DNA from: SZUA-318 sp964412015
GTDB taxonomy: Bacteria; Gemmatimonadota; Gemmatimonadetes; Longimicrobiales; Gaopeijiaceae
DNA: 64,000 nucleotides
Assembly (NCBI GenBank): GCA_964412015.1
Contig: CAYPMO010000002.1
Location: 1 to 64,000, forward strand
Reading direction: 5' to 3'
Positions within the stretch are counted from its first letter, which is position 1; each line of letters starts with the position of its first letter. Shown here in pieces: positions 16,467 to 26,536 of this stretch. The position numbers were made by a program, and so were the translations under genes. A model generated the notes under the pieces. That model saw only the letters and a list, made by a program, of their open reading frames with translations. It had not been told where the DNA came from and did no database searches.

Positions 16467-17485
16467 GCCGGATGGCGGGGGCATCGACGGTGCCCGAGGG
16501 ACCGGTGGCCCGGTCGGCTCCCGCCTTTCTGGCGCTCGTGGGACCGACGGCCAGCGGAAAGACCACGTTGTCCATCGCGGTCGCCCGGGTCCTGGATGGC
16601 GAGATCGTCTGTATGGACTCCCGGCAGGTATACCGGGGCATGGATATCGGGACGGCGAAGGCGAGCCCGGAGCAGCGCGCGGCCCTGCCCCATCACGGGC
16701 TCGACCTGGTGGAGCCCGACCAGCGATACTCCGCCGGGCGGTTCGCGCGGGACGCGCGGGTCTGGATCGAGGGGATCCGCTCCCGCGGGCGTGTCCCGCT
16801 CCTCGTGGGGGGCACGGGCTTCTTCCTCCGCGCGGTGCTGGACCCCATCTTCGCGGAGCCGGCTGTGGACCGAGGGCGCAGGGAGGCGCTCCGTCGGTGG
16901 CTGGCCGCTCAGCCCAGACCGAGACTCCAGCGATGGGTACGCCAGTTGGACCCGACGCGGGCGGCGGTGGCGGGGGAGGGTGGTCCCCAGCGCCTCTCGC
17001 GCACGTTGGAGGTGGCGCTCCTGACGGGGCGGGCGCTCTCAGATTGGCATCGCTCGGCGCCCCCGGACGGGGAGGGGCTGAATGGACTCGTGGTGCGACT
17101 CGACCTGCCCCGGGACGAGATGGACCGGCGCATCGCGGCGCGTGCCCGGCTCATGGTGGAGGGGGGCCTGGTGCGTGAGGTCGAGGGGCTGCTCGCTCGG
17201 GGGTATGGCGTGGTGGCCCCCGGGATGACGGGGACGGGGTACAGGGAGGTCGTCGCGTACCTCCGGGGGGAGACGACGCTGGAAGAGACGATCAGGCGGA
17301 TCGCGGGAGCCACGCGCCGGTATGCGCGGCGTCAGCTCACGTGGATGCGGAACCAGCTCCCGCCGGACACGGTCACGGTGGACGCCAACCTGCCCCTCGC
17401 GGAGCAGGTGGACGCGGTGGTCGAGGCGTGGAGGAACCGGGGCGGGCGGGATCCCCGCCGGACAGCGCCCGAGGAGGCAGGGTGA
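16463..17485 (+). CDS. miaA: tRNA dimethylallyltransferase MiaA
   Basis: About 340 residues from the GTG at 16463, which overlaps the mutL stop (GTGA); an in-frame ATG at 16472 is the alternative. The P-loop GPTASGKTTLS, the substrate motif DSRQVYRGMDIGTAK, GGTGFFLRAVLDPIF and GTGYREVVAYLRGE identify MiaA. It transfers the dimethylallyl group of DMAPP to A37 of tRNAs that read codons beginning with U. The DMAPP would come from the pathway that uses dxs, encoded at 40172. mutL-miaA adjacency is widespread among bacteria. Confidence 0.95.
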   Translation: MSRMAGASTVPEGPVARSAPAFLALVGPTASGKTTLSIAVARVLDGEIVCMDSRQVYRGMDIGTAKASPEQRAALPHHGLDLVEPDQRYSAGRFARDARVWIEGIRSRGRVPLLVGGTGFFLRAVLDPIFAEPAVDRGRREALRRWLAAQPRPRLQRWVRQLDPTRAAVAGEGGPQRLSRTLEVALLTGRALSDWHRSAPPDGEGLNGLVVRLDLPRDEMDRRIAARARLMVEGGLVREVEGLLARGYGVVAPGMTGTGYREVVAYLRGETTLEETIRRIAGATRRYARRQLTWMRNQLPPDTVTVDANLPLAEQVDAVVEAWRNRGGRDPRRTAPEEAG

Positions 17486-18621
17486 AGATCGGGATCACGT
17501 GCTATCCCACGTACGGCGGGTCGGGGGCGGTCGCCACCGAGCTGGGGCTTCAATTGGCTCAGCGCGGTCACGAAGTGCATTTCGTATCGTATGCGCAACC
17601 GTTCCGGCTCGGACACTTCCGCGAGCGCGTGTTCTTCCATGAGGTCGAGATGGAGGACTATCCGCTCTTCGAGCACCCACCGTACGCGCTCGCGCTGTCC
17701 GTGGCGATCCACGACACCGCGCGCAAAGAAGCACTGGATCTCGTGCATGTGCACTACGCGATTCCGCACGCGACGTCCGCCTGGGTGGCCCGTGAGATGC
17801 TCGCGGGCGAGCGGGACCTGCCGATCGTCACGACGCTCCACGGCACGGACATCACGCTCGTCGGCCTCCATCCGTCGTTCCGGCCGATCACCAGCTTCTC
17901 GATCAACCGCTCGCAAGGGCTGACCGCCGTCTCGGAATACCTGCGGGACGAAACCGTTCGGGACTTCGACGTACCGCGCGAGCGCATCGACGTCATCCCG
18001 AACTTCGTCGACACGGACGTGTGGCGCCGTGGCAAGGACCCGTGCCACCGCTCCAGCCTCGCGCCGGCGGGCGAGAAGGTCGTCATGCACATCTCGAACT
18101 TCCGTCCCGTGAAGCGAGTGGAGGAGGTCGTGGAGGTGTTCGCGCGGATCGTGAAAGAGGTGGATGCGCGATTGGTGTTCGTGGGTGACGGGCCGGAGCG
18201 CCCTCGAGCGCTCGACAGGGCCGAGGAGCTCGGCGTCCGTCCCAGGGTTCTGTTCCTGGGCAAGCACGACTCCGTGGACGAGTTGCTGGCCTGCGCCGAC
18301 CTGTTCCTGCTTCCGTCGGAGGACGAGTCGTTCGGTCTCGCGGCGCTCGAGGCCATGGCATGCGGTACACCCGTGGTCGCCTCCAACGCGGGAGGTATCC
18401 CCGAGGTCGTCGCGCACGGTGAGGCCGGGTACCTCTTCGACGTCGGCGCCGTGGAGGACATGGCGGCCGGGGGCATCGAGATCCTCACGGACTCCGGGCG
18501 CTGGCGCACGTTCTCGGAGGCCGGGCGCCGCATCGCGGTCGAGCGCTTCTCGGCCACGTCGGTCGTGCCGGCGTACGAACGCGTCTACGAACGGGTGGCG
18601 GTGGGAGGGGCGGGCGAGTGA
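17482..18621 (+). CDS. bshA: N-acetyl-alpha-D-glucosaminyl L-malate synthase BshA
   Basis: A 379-residue GT4-family glycosyltransferase beginning at GTG 17482, which overlaps the miaA stop, with GGAGG nine bases upstream. The N-terminus KIGITCYPTYGGSGAVATELG and the block SFRPVKRVEEVVEVFARI are hallmarks of BshA. The C-terminal half has the GT4 donor site (PSEDESFGLAALEAMACGTPVVASNAGGIPEV, where the catalytic E-x7-E occurs). BshA joins UDP-GlcNAc and L-malate, the first step to bacillithiol, a low-molecular-weight thiol. bshB and bshC are not in the window, so the complete pathway is inferred only. Confidence 0.88.
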   Translation: MKIGITCYPTYGGSGAVATELGLQLAQRGHEVHFVSYAQPFRLGHFRERVFFHEVEMEDYPLFEHPPYALALSVAIHDTARKEALDLVHVHYAIPHATSAWVAREMLAGERDLPIVTTLHGTDITLVGLHPSFRPITSFSINRSQGLTAVSEYLRDETVRDFDVPRERIDVIPNFVDTDVWRRGKDPCHRSSLAPAGEKVVMHISNFRPVKRVEEVVEVFARIVKEVDARLVFVGDGPERPRALDRAEELGVRPRVLFLGKHDSVDELLACADLFLLPSEDESFGLAALEAMACGTPVVASNAGGIPEVVAHGEAGYLFDVGAVEDMAAGGIEILTDSGRWRTFSEAGRRIAVERFSATSVVPAYERVYERVAVGGAGE

Positions 18622-19478
18622 GCGTCTGGGAGGCCGTGGTCCTGGGTCTCGTGGAAGGGATCACCGAGTACCTGCCGGTGAGCTCCACCGGGCACCTCAT
18701 CCTCGCCAGCGCGCTCCTCGGCCTCGATGCTCCGCCCGAACGCAAGGCGGCGGTGGACGCGTTCACCATCGTCATCCAGGGTGGGGCGGTGCTGGCGGTG
18801 TTCGCCCTCTACTGGCCACGCGTGCGACGCATGCTGGAGGGCCTGGCCGGGCGCGATGCGGGAGGGCTCCGGCTCCTGGGGCTGCTCGCCGTGGCGTTCG
18901 CCCCTGCGGGGGTGACGGGTCCCCTGCTGGAGGGCGCGATCGAGCGGCGTCTGTTCCATCCGCCCGCCGTGATCACGGCCCTCGCGCTGTGGGGCGTGGT
19001 CATGATCCTGATCGGTGGCTGGCAGCGGCGGCGCTTCGCCGGCGACGAAGCGGGCTGCGAGCCGGAGGACCTCGGATGGGGGAGCGCGCTGTTCATCGGT
19101 GTGATGCAGTGCCTGGCCATGTGGCCCGGCACGAGCCGCGCCATGATCACGATCGTGGGTGCGATGCTCGTGGGCATGCGTCCCCGCCAGGCCGCGGAGT
19201 TCAGCTTCCTGCTCGCGCTTCCGACGCTCGGGGGCGCGTGCGTATACAAGCTCGCGAAGGACGCCCTCGGGCCGGGACCCTCGTTTCTCGCGCAGCTCGG
19301 GGTCGTCCCTGTCGCGGTCGGAATCGCCGTCGCCACGGTGTCCGCGGCGCTGGCGGTGCGGTGGCTGGTCCGCTATCTCAACCACCACGGCCTGGCGCTG
19401 TTCGGGTGGTACCGGGTAGCCCTGAGCGCCGTGTTCATCGCGCTCGTAGCCGGCGGGTGGCTGGCCATCGGGCCATGA
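18618..19478 (+). CDS. uppP: Undecaprenyl-diphosphatase (BacA/UppP)
   Basis: A 286-residue polytopic membrane protein. The two family signatures are intact: EGITEYLPVSSTGHLIL near the N-terminus and PGTSRAMITI in the middle (PGTSRA where many members have PGxSRS), with further helices to the C-terminus. It removes a phosphate from undecaprenyl diphosphate on the outer face of the inner membrane so that the lipid carrier for peptidoglycan and O-antigen can be reused. It starts at GTG 18618, overlapping the bshA stop by four bases, so it is translationally coupled. Confidence 0.95.
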   Translation: MSVWEAVVLGLVEGITEYLPVSSTGHLILASALLGLDAPPERKAAVDAFTIVIQGGAVLAVFALYWPRVRRMLEGLAGRDAGGLRLLGLLAVAFAPAGVTGPLLEGAIERRLFHPPAVITALALWGVVMILIGGWQRRRFAGDEAGCEPEDLGWGSALFIGVMQCLAMWPGTSRAMITIVGAMLVGMRPRQAAEFSFLLALPTLGGACVYKLAKDALGPGPSFLAQLGVVPVAVGIAVATVSAALAVRWLVRYLNHHGLALFGWYRVALSAVFIALVAGGWLAIGP

Positions 19479-19488
19479 GTCCTTTCCC

Positions 19489-20355
19489 ATGACGATGCCC
19501 GATTCTTCAGATTTGTTTCGCGCCCGCGCCGCTCTGATCCAGCTCGCGCTGGAGGAAGATCTGGGCGAGGGCGACTGGACCACCCAGTGGACGGTGCCCG
19601 AGGAGCACCGGTCCAGGGCCCTGATCGTGGCCAAGGAGCCGCTGGTGGTCGCAGGCGTGGACTGTGTCCACGACGTGTTCCGCGCGGTAGACCGCGAGCT
19701 CGAGGTGACGATCCATGCGCCGGACGGTACCCGCGTGGAAGCCGGCGAGAGCCTCGTGGAAGCGCACGGGCGTACCCGGGGCCTCCTGATCGGGGAGCGC
19801 ACGGCGTTGAATTTCCTCGGGCACCTGTCGGGGATCGCCACGCTCACGCGACGCTATGTGGACGCGGTCGCGGGGACGGCGGCCCGCATCATCGACACGC
19901 GCAAGACGACGCCTGGGCTTCGCCTCCTGGAGAAGGCCGCCGTCCGGTCGGGAGGTGGGACGAACCACCGGCTCGGCCTGTACGACATGATCCTGGTGAA
20001 GGACACCCACGCGGATGCGCGCGGAGGGGTGACCCGCGCGGCCCGCGCGGCTATCGAAGCCAATGATGGGGGACTCGCGGTGGAGGTCGAGGTGCGCTCG
20101 CTCGAGGAGCTGGAGGAGATCCTCCCGCTCGAGCCCGACCGCATCCTGTTGGACAACATGACGCCCGAGATGCTCCGCGCCGCGGTGGCCCGTGTGCGGG
20201 AGCTCGAGGCTCCTCGTCCCGAGACCGAGGCGTCGGGGAACGTCACGCTGGCCAGCGTGCGGGCGGTGGCAGAGACCGGGGTGGACTTCGTCTCGGTCGG
20301 CGCGCTGACGCACTCCGCGCCGCGTGCCGACGTCTCGATGAGGATCCTCCGGTAG
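19489..20355 (+). CDS. nadC: Nicotinate-nucleotide diphosphorylase (carboxylating), NadC
   Basis: A 288-residue quinolinate phosphoribosyltransferase. Recognisable blocks are EDLGEGDWTTQWTVP, the RTALNFLGHLSGIATLTRRYVDAV helix, DTRKTTPGLRLLEKAAVRSGGGTNHR (quinolinate and PRPP contacts), VEVEVRSLEELEE, LDNM and ETGVDFVSVGALTHS. It makes NaMN from quinolinate and PRPP, the entry of de novo NAD into the pathway that NadK (encoded at 42076) later extends to NADP. ATG at 19489, ten bases after uppP. Confidence 0.95.
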   Translation: MTMPDSSDLFRARAALIQLALEEDLGEGDWTTQWTVPEEHRSRALIVAKEPLVVAGVDCVHDVFRAVDRELEVTIHAPDGTRVEAGESLVEAHGRTRGLLIGERTALNFLGHLSGIATLTRRYVDAVAGTAARIIDTRKTTPGLRLLEKAAVRSGGGTNHRLGLYDMILVKDTHADARGGVTRAARAAIEANDGGLAVEVEVRSLEELEEILPLEPDRILLDNMTPEMLRAAVARVRELEAPRPETEASGNVTLASVRAVAETGVDFVSVGALTHSAPRADVSMRILR

Positions 20356-20361
20356 GGCACG

Positions 20362-21129
20362 ATGGCGCTCCTCACCCACTGGGACGGGGAGCCCGTCCAC
20401 GTGTGGAGCCGGGTGTGGCGGGCCGATGTGGTGGAGGCCCACGACGTCCTCGGCTCCACGAGCGTGCGGCTGAAGGAGCTGGCCGCGTTGGGCGCCGGGC
20501 CCTTTTCGGTCGTGGTGGCCGAGGAGCAGACGGCGGGGCGCGGGCGGGGTGGGGCCGTCTGGCGCTCGCCTCCGGGCGCGGGACTTTGGCTGTCCGCGCT
20601 GCTCCCCGACGCGGGGGGCGTGGCTCCCTGGCTGCCCCTTGCCGTCGGGATCGCCGCCGCCCGGGCGGCGGAGCGGGCGTGCCCGAGCGTGCGCGTGGGC
20701 ATCAAGTGGCCGAACGACCTGGAGATCGAAGGCCGGAAGGCCGGTGGGATCCTGTGTGAGCACGGCCACGGCGCGGTGGTCGCGGGGATCGGGATCAACG
20801 TGCGTGTGCCCCGGGAGAGGCTGCCGAGCGACGTGGCCGCGCGCGCGGTCGGGCTGGAGGAGGCGTGGGGGGCGCGGGTGTCGATGGGGACGTTGGCTAC
20901 GGCGCTGATGCACGAGCTCCACGGCCTCGTGCCGGCGGGGGCGCCCCTCATGGATGCCGACATAGTCGCGGAGCTCGCGGACCGGGACGTGCTGCGCGAC
21001 CGGCCGGTGCTGACCGACCAGGCGGGGGAAGGCACGGCCCGGGGAATCGGAGGTGACGGCGCTCTTCGACTGGAGCGCTGCGACGGTGCCCAGGTGCGCA
21101 TCGTCGCGGGAAGCGTGAGAGTGCGGTAG
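20362..21129 (+). CDS. birA: Biotin-[acetyl-CoA-carboxylase] ligase BirA
   Basis: A 255-residue single-domain biotin protein ligase with no N-terminal DNA-binding domain, so it is the non-repressor type. Motifs: STSVRLKELA, EEQTAGRGRGGAVWRSPPGAG (biotinyl-AMP site), KWPNDLEIEGRKAGGILCE, and the C-terminal SH3-like domain (GEGTARGIGGDGALRLERC). It attaches biotin to carboxyl carrier proteins. It starts six bases after nadC and is followed by coaX, an arrangement common in bacteria where birA and coaX are neighbours. Confidence 0.93.
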   Translation: MALLTHWDGEPVHVWSRVWRADVVEAHDVLGSTSVRLKELAALGAGPFSVVVAEEQTAGRGRGGAVWRSPPGAGLWLSALLPDAGGVAPWLPLAVGIAAARAAERACPSVRVGIKWPNDLEIEGRKAGGILCEHGHGAVVAGIGINVRVPRERLPSDVAARAVGLEEAWGARVSMGTLATALMHELHGLVPAGAPLMDADIVAELADRDVLRDRPVLTDQAGEGTARGIGGDGALRLERCDGAQVRIVAGSVRVR

Positions 21130-21161
21130 ATCCTACAGAAAGAGAGAGAGGAGGAGCGCAC

Positions 21162-21941
21162 ATGCAGCTCGTGGTGGACATCGGCAACACCGAGACGGTC
21201 GTGGGCCTCGCGCCCCAGCCCACCGAGATCCAGCATACCTGGCGGCTGAGCTCGGTCGTCCCGCGCACCGCAGACGAGCTCACCGTGCTCCTGCGCTCGT
21301 TCCTCTCGGGTGCGGGCGTGGACGCACGTGCCGTGACCCAAGGGGTCTTCGGCTCCGTCGTGCCTTCGCTCAGCTACGCATGGAGACGGAGCCTCGAGCA
21401 CGTCATCGGAGGTCCGGTGATCGCGGTCGGACCCGAGTCGCCGCTTCCGATCCGGCTGGATGTCGAGGAGCCGAAGTCGGTCGGGGCCGACCGCGTCGTG
21501 AACACGCTGGCCGCCCGCGAGGTGTACGCGCGCGACACGATCGCGGTGGACCTGGGAACCGCGACCACGTTCGACTGCATCACCGCCGACGGGGTGTTCG
21601 TGGGCGGGGTGATCGCTCCAGGGCTCTCGGCGGGGCTCGAGTGGCTGGACAAGCGGACGGCCAAGCTCCCCCGCGTCGAGCTGGCGCCACCCAGCGTCGT
21701 CATCGGCCGGCGCACCGAGATCTGCATCCAGAGCGGCGTGTTCTACCAGACGGTGGACGGCGTGGACGGCATCGTGCGGCGCATCAAGGCCGAGTGGGGC
21801 AAGCCGGACGCGCTCGTGGTGGTCACGGGCGGGTTGTGCAAGGTGCTCGGGCCCCACCTGAGCACCGTGGACCGGATCGAGCCGTTTCTCACGTTGTACG
21901 GCCTCGCCCTGGCCGGCCGGCACGTGGCAGCGGCATCCTGA
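21162..21941 (+). CDS. coaX: Type III pantothenate kinase CoaX
   Basis: A 259-residue ASKHA-fold kinase. Evident motifs: the phosphate-binding DIGNTETVVGL at the start, GADRVVNTLAA, VDLGTATTFDCI and GGVIAPGL, and the C-terminal VVVTGGLCKVLGPHL. It phosphorylates pantothenate in the first step of coenzyme A synthesis; type III enzymes need a monovalent cation and are not feedback-inhibited by CoA. A purine-rich ribosome site (GAGAGGAGGAG) precedes the ATG at 21162. Its stop lies eight bases before the large self-complementary element at 21949. Confidence 0.94.
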   Translation: MQLVVDIGNTETVVGLAPQPTEIQHTWRLSSVVPRTADELTVLLRSFLSGAGVDARAVTQGVFGSVVPSLSYAWRRSLEHVIGGPVIAVGPESPLPIRLDVEEPKSVGADRVVNTLAAREVYARDTIAVDLGTATTFDCITADGVFVGGVIAPGLSAGLEWLDKRTAKLPRVELAPPSVVIGRRTEICIQSGVFYQTVDGVDGIVRRIKAEWGKPDALVVVTGGLCKVLGPHLSTVDRIEPFLTLYGLALAGRHVAAAS

Positions 21942-21948
21942 CGGACCC

Positions 21949-22269
21949 GCAGGTCGCTGAAGAATGGGGGTACCCCGCGCGCATGGGGCTTTCGCGGTTC
22001 AGGGCAGGAGCGACGACGAGTCGTAGCAGCGCTACGGCGAGAAGGAGCGACGAACGATCGGTAACGAGCGCGAAGCGCTTGTCGCGAAACCCCCATGCGC
22101 CCATCGTCAAGCGTGATATCACCGTACGTGGTTCTGGGTTACGGCGGCACGGCCCCGCCTTCGTCGTTGGCGCTTCTCGGAATAGCGCTGCTATGCCTTC
22201 GTCGCGCCGCCTAGAAATCGAGGCCGTGGCGCGCGTAACGCGGGGTGCCCCCATTCTTCAGCGACCTGC
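21949..22269. repeat. 321-bp self-complementary intergenic element with 31-bp terminal inverted repeats
   Basis: The ends (21949-21979 and 22239-22269) are inverted copies of one another, 30 of 31 bases identical. The interior is also palindromic: 22024-22034 (TAGCAGCGCTA) pairs perfectly with 22183-22193, 22038-22044 with 22172-22178, 22010-22016 with 22199-22205, and 22048-22054 with 22161-22167. A further 17-bp pair (21980-21996 with 22083-22099, one mismatch) crosses these and would be an alternative fold. No coding gene is seen inside. It could be a miniature inverted-repeat mobile element or a large structured RNA between coaX and the isoprenoid synthase gene. No target-site duplication is obvious. 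Confidence 0.7.
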
Positions 22270-22309
22270 TAGATTACCCCCTTCGAGCGCGAACTAGGAG
22301 CCGCGGAGC

Positions 22310-23386
22310 ATGACTCTTTCACCCGTCTTCCGGTCCCAGGCCGCCGTGCGTCTGCTCGAGCAGCAGGGGGTGTGGCGGAACCTGGCGCCGGACATCCAGG
22401 CCCAGGCCGACGCCGTCCGGACGCTGTATGCGGACCTGCGGGAGGTCCTGGGGAGCGAGTTCCGTGCCGATGAGCCGCACATCCCCACGGCGGACGAGGC
22501 GCTCTCGGCGGAGGGACTCCACTTCGTCCAGGAGTATTTCTTCCTCATCCTCTTCCGGTCCATCTTCGCGTCCGTGGGCGTCCCCGAGGAGCGGCTCCGC
22601 CTCTACACGGAGCTGAACTTCTGCATCAAGGGCACGATCACGGCGGCCGACAATATCTTCGACGACCAGGACAAGAGCCTCCTTCCGCTCGCGCCCGTGG
22701 CCGGGTCGCGCTTCCTGAGCATCCTGCAGCTCATGGCCTTCGAGCGCCTCCTGCGCCGCACGCTGGACCGCGCTCGGCACGTCCACGTCCTCGACGGAGG
22801 GCAGCGGGACGCGATCCTGCGGGCGCTCCTCGACCGGATGGCCTCGATCGGCGTGCTCGAGGGTTCGGAGGAGGGCGGTGTGGACGAGATTCCGACCCCG
22901 GATCGGATGATCGAGGGAGTCCATCGCGTCCGCGGGGGCAAGTTGTTCGCCCTGGCGTTCGTCGCGCCGGGGGTGCTCGAGACCGGCGGGCCCCGGGCGC
23001 GGGTCCTGGCGGCCGAGCCGGCCGTGGGCCGGCTCGGGACCGCCTTCCAGATCGTCGACGATCTGACCGACTTCGAGTTCGACCTGGGACGCCGGAGCCA
23101 CAACCTGCTGACCGCCCAGATCCACCACCACGGAAGCGAAGCCGAGCGCGCGGCGCTGGCCGCCATGCTCGCTGGGGAGCCGGTGGCGCCCGGGGCCGTC
23201 GAGTCGGTCTTCCGGGACTCGGCGCGCGCGGTGCTCGGGCACGCCTACGAGGAGGCGAGGGCAAGCTTCCGCGCCCTTGCCGAGCTGGGGCATTGGTTCC
23301 CGGCCGAGCTGGCGGACGAAGTCGTGCACGCGATCGTCGGCCTCGACGGGGTGGCGCGCATGGAGGCATTGACGTCGGCCGGGTAG
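22310..23386 (+). CDS. Class I isoprenoid synthase-like protein
   Basis: A 358-residue all-helical protein. The two aspartate-rich metal motifs of trans-prenyltransferases are recognisable but atypical: DNIFDDQDKS (about residue 115) and IVDDLTDFEFD (about 248). The sequence around them (NFCIKGTITAADNIFDD) differs from ordinary chain-elongating synthases such as the one encoded at 39223. The absence of a clear GKRLRP block suggests that it is not a standard polyprenyl diphosphate synthase. It could be a squalene/phytoene-type or other head-to-head or cyclising enzyme. It stands alone between the palindromic element and the groE operon, so context does not help. Confidence 0.55.
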   Translation: MTLSPVFRSQAAVRLLEQQGVWRNLAPDIQAQADAVRTLYADLREVLGSEFRADEPHIPTADEALSAEGLHFVQEYFFLILFRSIFASVGVPEERLRLYTELNFCIKGTITAADNIFDDQDKSLLPLAPVAGSRFLSILQLMAFERLLRRTLDRARHVHVLDGGQRDAILRALLDRMASIGVLEGSEEGGVDEIPTPDRMIEGVHRVRGGKLFALAFVAPGVLETGGPRARVLAAEPAVGRLGTAFQIVDDLTDFEFDLGRRSHNLLTAQIHHHGSEAERAALAAMLAGEPVAPGAVESVFRDSARAVLGHAYEEARASFRALAELGHWFPAELADEVVHAIVGLDGVARMEALTSAG

Positions 23387-23414
23387 GAGGGGTACCCCAC
23401 CGTCTTTCGACTCC

Positions 23415-23442
23415 TTGACATTCCAGCGAGCAGGTACAGATT
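23415..23442 (+). promoter_or_regulatory. groESL promoter
   Basis: TTGACA (23415-23420), 16 bp, then CAGATT (23437-23442). It lies immediately upstream of the CIRCE operator, as expected for a vegetative promoter repressed by HrcA. The -10 is a weak match; TACAGA at 23435 is an alternative with too short a spacer. Confidence 0.55.
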
Positions 23443-23452
23443 TCGGGCGTTG

Positions 23453-23479
23453 TTAGCACTCAGTGACAGCGAGTGCTAA
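23453..23479. promoter_or_regulatory. CIRCE operator (HrcA binding site)
   Basis: TTAGCACTC, nine bases, then GAGTGCTAA: a perfect match to the CIRCE consensus in sequence and spacing. It overlaps the expected transcription start of groES-groEL and should bind the heat-shock repressor HrcA, whose gene is not in this window. Confidence 0.97.
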
Positions 23480-23557
23480 CAGGCCGCCCGGCCGAGGGGC
23501 CGCCCGGTCCGCTGGGGATTCCATGTCATTCCGCGCTTTTCGAAGGAGGAAGGCCTG

Positions 23558-23863
23558 ATGGTCAAGAATGCCGCTTCCCGGATCAAGCCGCTTGCCGACC
23601 GGGTGGTCGTGAAAGCGCTCGAGGAGTCGGAGCAGATGAGAGGGGGCCTCTACATCCCCGACACCGCCAAGGAGAAGCCGTCGCAGGGTGAGGTGATCGC
23701 CGTGGGGCCGGGGAAGTTCTCGGAGGAGGGGACCCGTGTGGAGATGGAGGTGAAGGCCGGGGACAAGGTGCTGTACGGGAAGTACAGCGGCACGGAGATC
23801 ACGCTGGACGGGCAGGAATATCTCATCCTCCGCGAGTCCGACGTGCTCGCCATCGTGAAGTGA
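23558..23863 (+). CDS. groES: Co-chaperonin GroES
   Basis: A 101-residue GroES with KPLADRVVVKALE, the mobile loop around EQMRGGLYIPDTAKEKPSQGEVIAVGPG, DKVLYGKYSGTEI and LILRESDVLAIV. It forms the heptameric lid of the GroEL folding chamber. A strong ribosome site (GGAGGAAGG) precedes the ATG at 23558. Expression should be heat-inducible through the CIRCE element about 80 bases upstream. groEL follows 44 bases later. Confidence 0.97.
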   Translation: MVKNAASRIKPLADRVVVKALEESEQMRGGLYIPDTAKEKPSQGEVIAVGPGKFSEEGTRVEMEVKAGDKVLYGKYSGTEITLDGQEYLILRESDVLAIVK

Positions 23864-23907
23864 CCTGAGCGCATCGCATCCGACGCAATCGAAGGAGATA
23901 ACGCACC

Positions 23908-25537
<1,630 letters not shown>

Positions 25538-25539
<2 letters not shown>

Positions 25540-25570
25540 TTCGCGACACGCCGCCGGCGCGTCGCGAATC
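25538..25570 (+). terminator. Hairpin directly after groEL
   Basis: A 16-bp inverted repeat with one A-C mismatch (GATTCGCGACACGCCG against CGGCGCGTCGCGAATC) separated by a single base. It begins within the groEL stop codon. Confidence 0.6.
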
Positions 25571-25576
25571 ACGCGG

Positions 25577-25646
25577 CGGATCTCCGAACCCCCGACCGGT
25601 GTGGAAGCTCTTCGAGAGCCCCCGGGTCGGGGGTTCGGAGTATCCG
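25577..25646 (+). terminator. Second long hairpin after groEL
   Basis: Arms 25577-25597 and 25624-25646 pair over 21 bp with one bulged base, around CTCCGAACCCCCGACC. The loop itself holds a small perfect hairpin (GCTCT-TCG-AGAGC, 25607-25619). A third hairpin (25654-25661 with 25674-25681) follows. The remaining gap to 25863 shows no gene. Confidence 0.55.
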
Positions 25647-25863
25647 CCTCCCGGCCGCGACATCCTGACGGACGTCGCGGCGGGTTTGAGAGCGATAGGG
25701 GGCCGGTCGCGCCGCGATCCGCTCCTCGGTGTCGAGGAGAACGGCGCGATGGCGGCCCGGCTCGGCGTGGGCTCGTCGTCCGCGGACCGCGGGGGTCTGT
25801 TCCCAGGGAATCGGACAGCATAGGCTTGTCCGGATCGTGGTTGCACCCGCATCCGGAGACACC

Positions 25864-26511
25864 ATGCCCTACCGCACGATGCACGCCGCGCTGGTCCTTG
25901 CGACGATGGCTGCGGCCTGCGGCGGCGAGCCGCCGTCCCAGGAAACCGATACCCCTCCGGCGGCCGGGACCACCGCGGCGCCGGCCGCGAGCGCCTGCTA
26001 CCTGACCGGCACGCTGGACGAGGCCAGGACCCGACCGAGCCCGCTCGCGGAGACGACGTTCACCGTCGGAGACCTCGAGGGCACGCTCTGCTACGGGGCC
26101 CCCTCGGCCCGAGGCCGGCAGATCATGGGCGGCGTGGTTCCCTTCGGAGAGCCTTGGCGCCTGGGGGCGAACGAGGCCACGGCCATCCACCTGGACGGCA
26201 TGGCGATGCTCGGCGGCGTGCACCTCCAGCCCGGCAGCTACTCGCTCTACGTCATCCCGACCGAGAGCGAGTGGACGTTCTTCATCAACTCGACGTTCCA
26301 GCGGTGGGGGATCCCGATCGACGACGCGGTTCGCGCGACCGAAGTGGGCAGCTTCACCGCGACGCCGGAGCCGACGGAGGCGCCGGTCGAGACGCTCACG
26401 TTCACGTGGGCGCCCGCCGACGACGGCTCCGCGGGCGACCTGGTCATGGAGTGGGAGAACACGCGCGTGAGGATCCCCGTGGCGCCGATGGGCGCCCCGA
26501 TGGGCGGCTGA
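25864..26511 (+). CDS. DUF2911 family lipoprotein
   Basis: A 215-residue protein starting at ATG 25864 with GGAGA just upstream. A signal peptide ends in the lipobox MAAAC (Cys20 region), followed by a Pro/Ala/Thr linker to about residue 45. The rest carries the DUF2911 pattern: YGAPSARGRQIMGGVVPFGEPWRLGANEAT, LQPGSYSLYVIPTESEWTFFIN, and a C-terminal beta-rich part. DUF2911 proteins are exported beta-sandwich proteins of unknown function, common in Bacteroidota and Gemmatimonadota. The C-terminus is Met/Gly/Pro-rich. Monocistronic by appearance. Confidence 0.8.
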   Translation: MPYRTMHAALVLATMAAACGGEPPSQETDTPPAAGTTAAPAASACYLTGTLDEARTRPSPLAETTFTVGDLEGTLCYGAPSARGRQIMGGVVPFGEPWRLGANEATAIHLDGMAMLGGVHLQPGSYSLYVIPTESEWTFFINSTFQRWGIPIDDAVRATEVGSFTATPEPTEAPVETLTFTWAPADDGSAGDLVMEWENTRVRIPVAPMGAPMGG

Positions 26512-26536
26512 GCCACGGAGGGAAGGCCCCGTGGCA

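Noticed and set aside
23390..23400. GGGGTACCCC palindromes (also at 21967 and similar at 63257)
   Set aside because: Short GC palindromes of this size are expected by chance in such sequence; no shared context.
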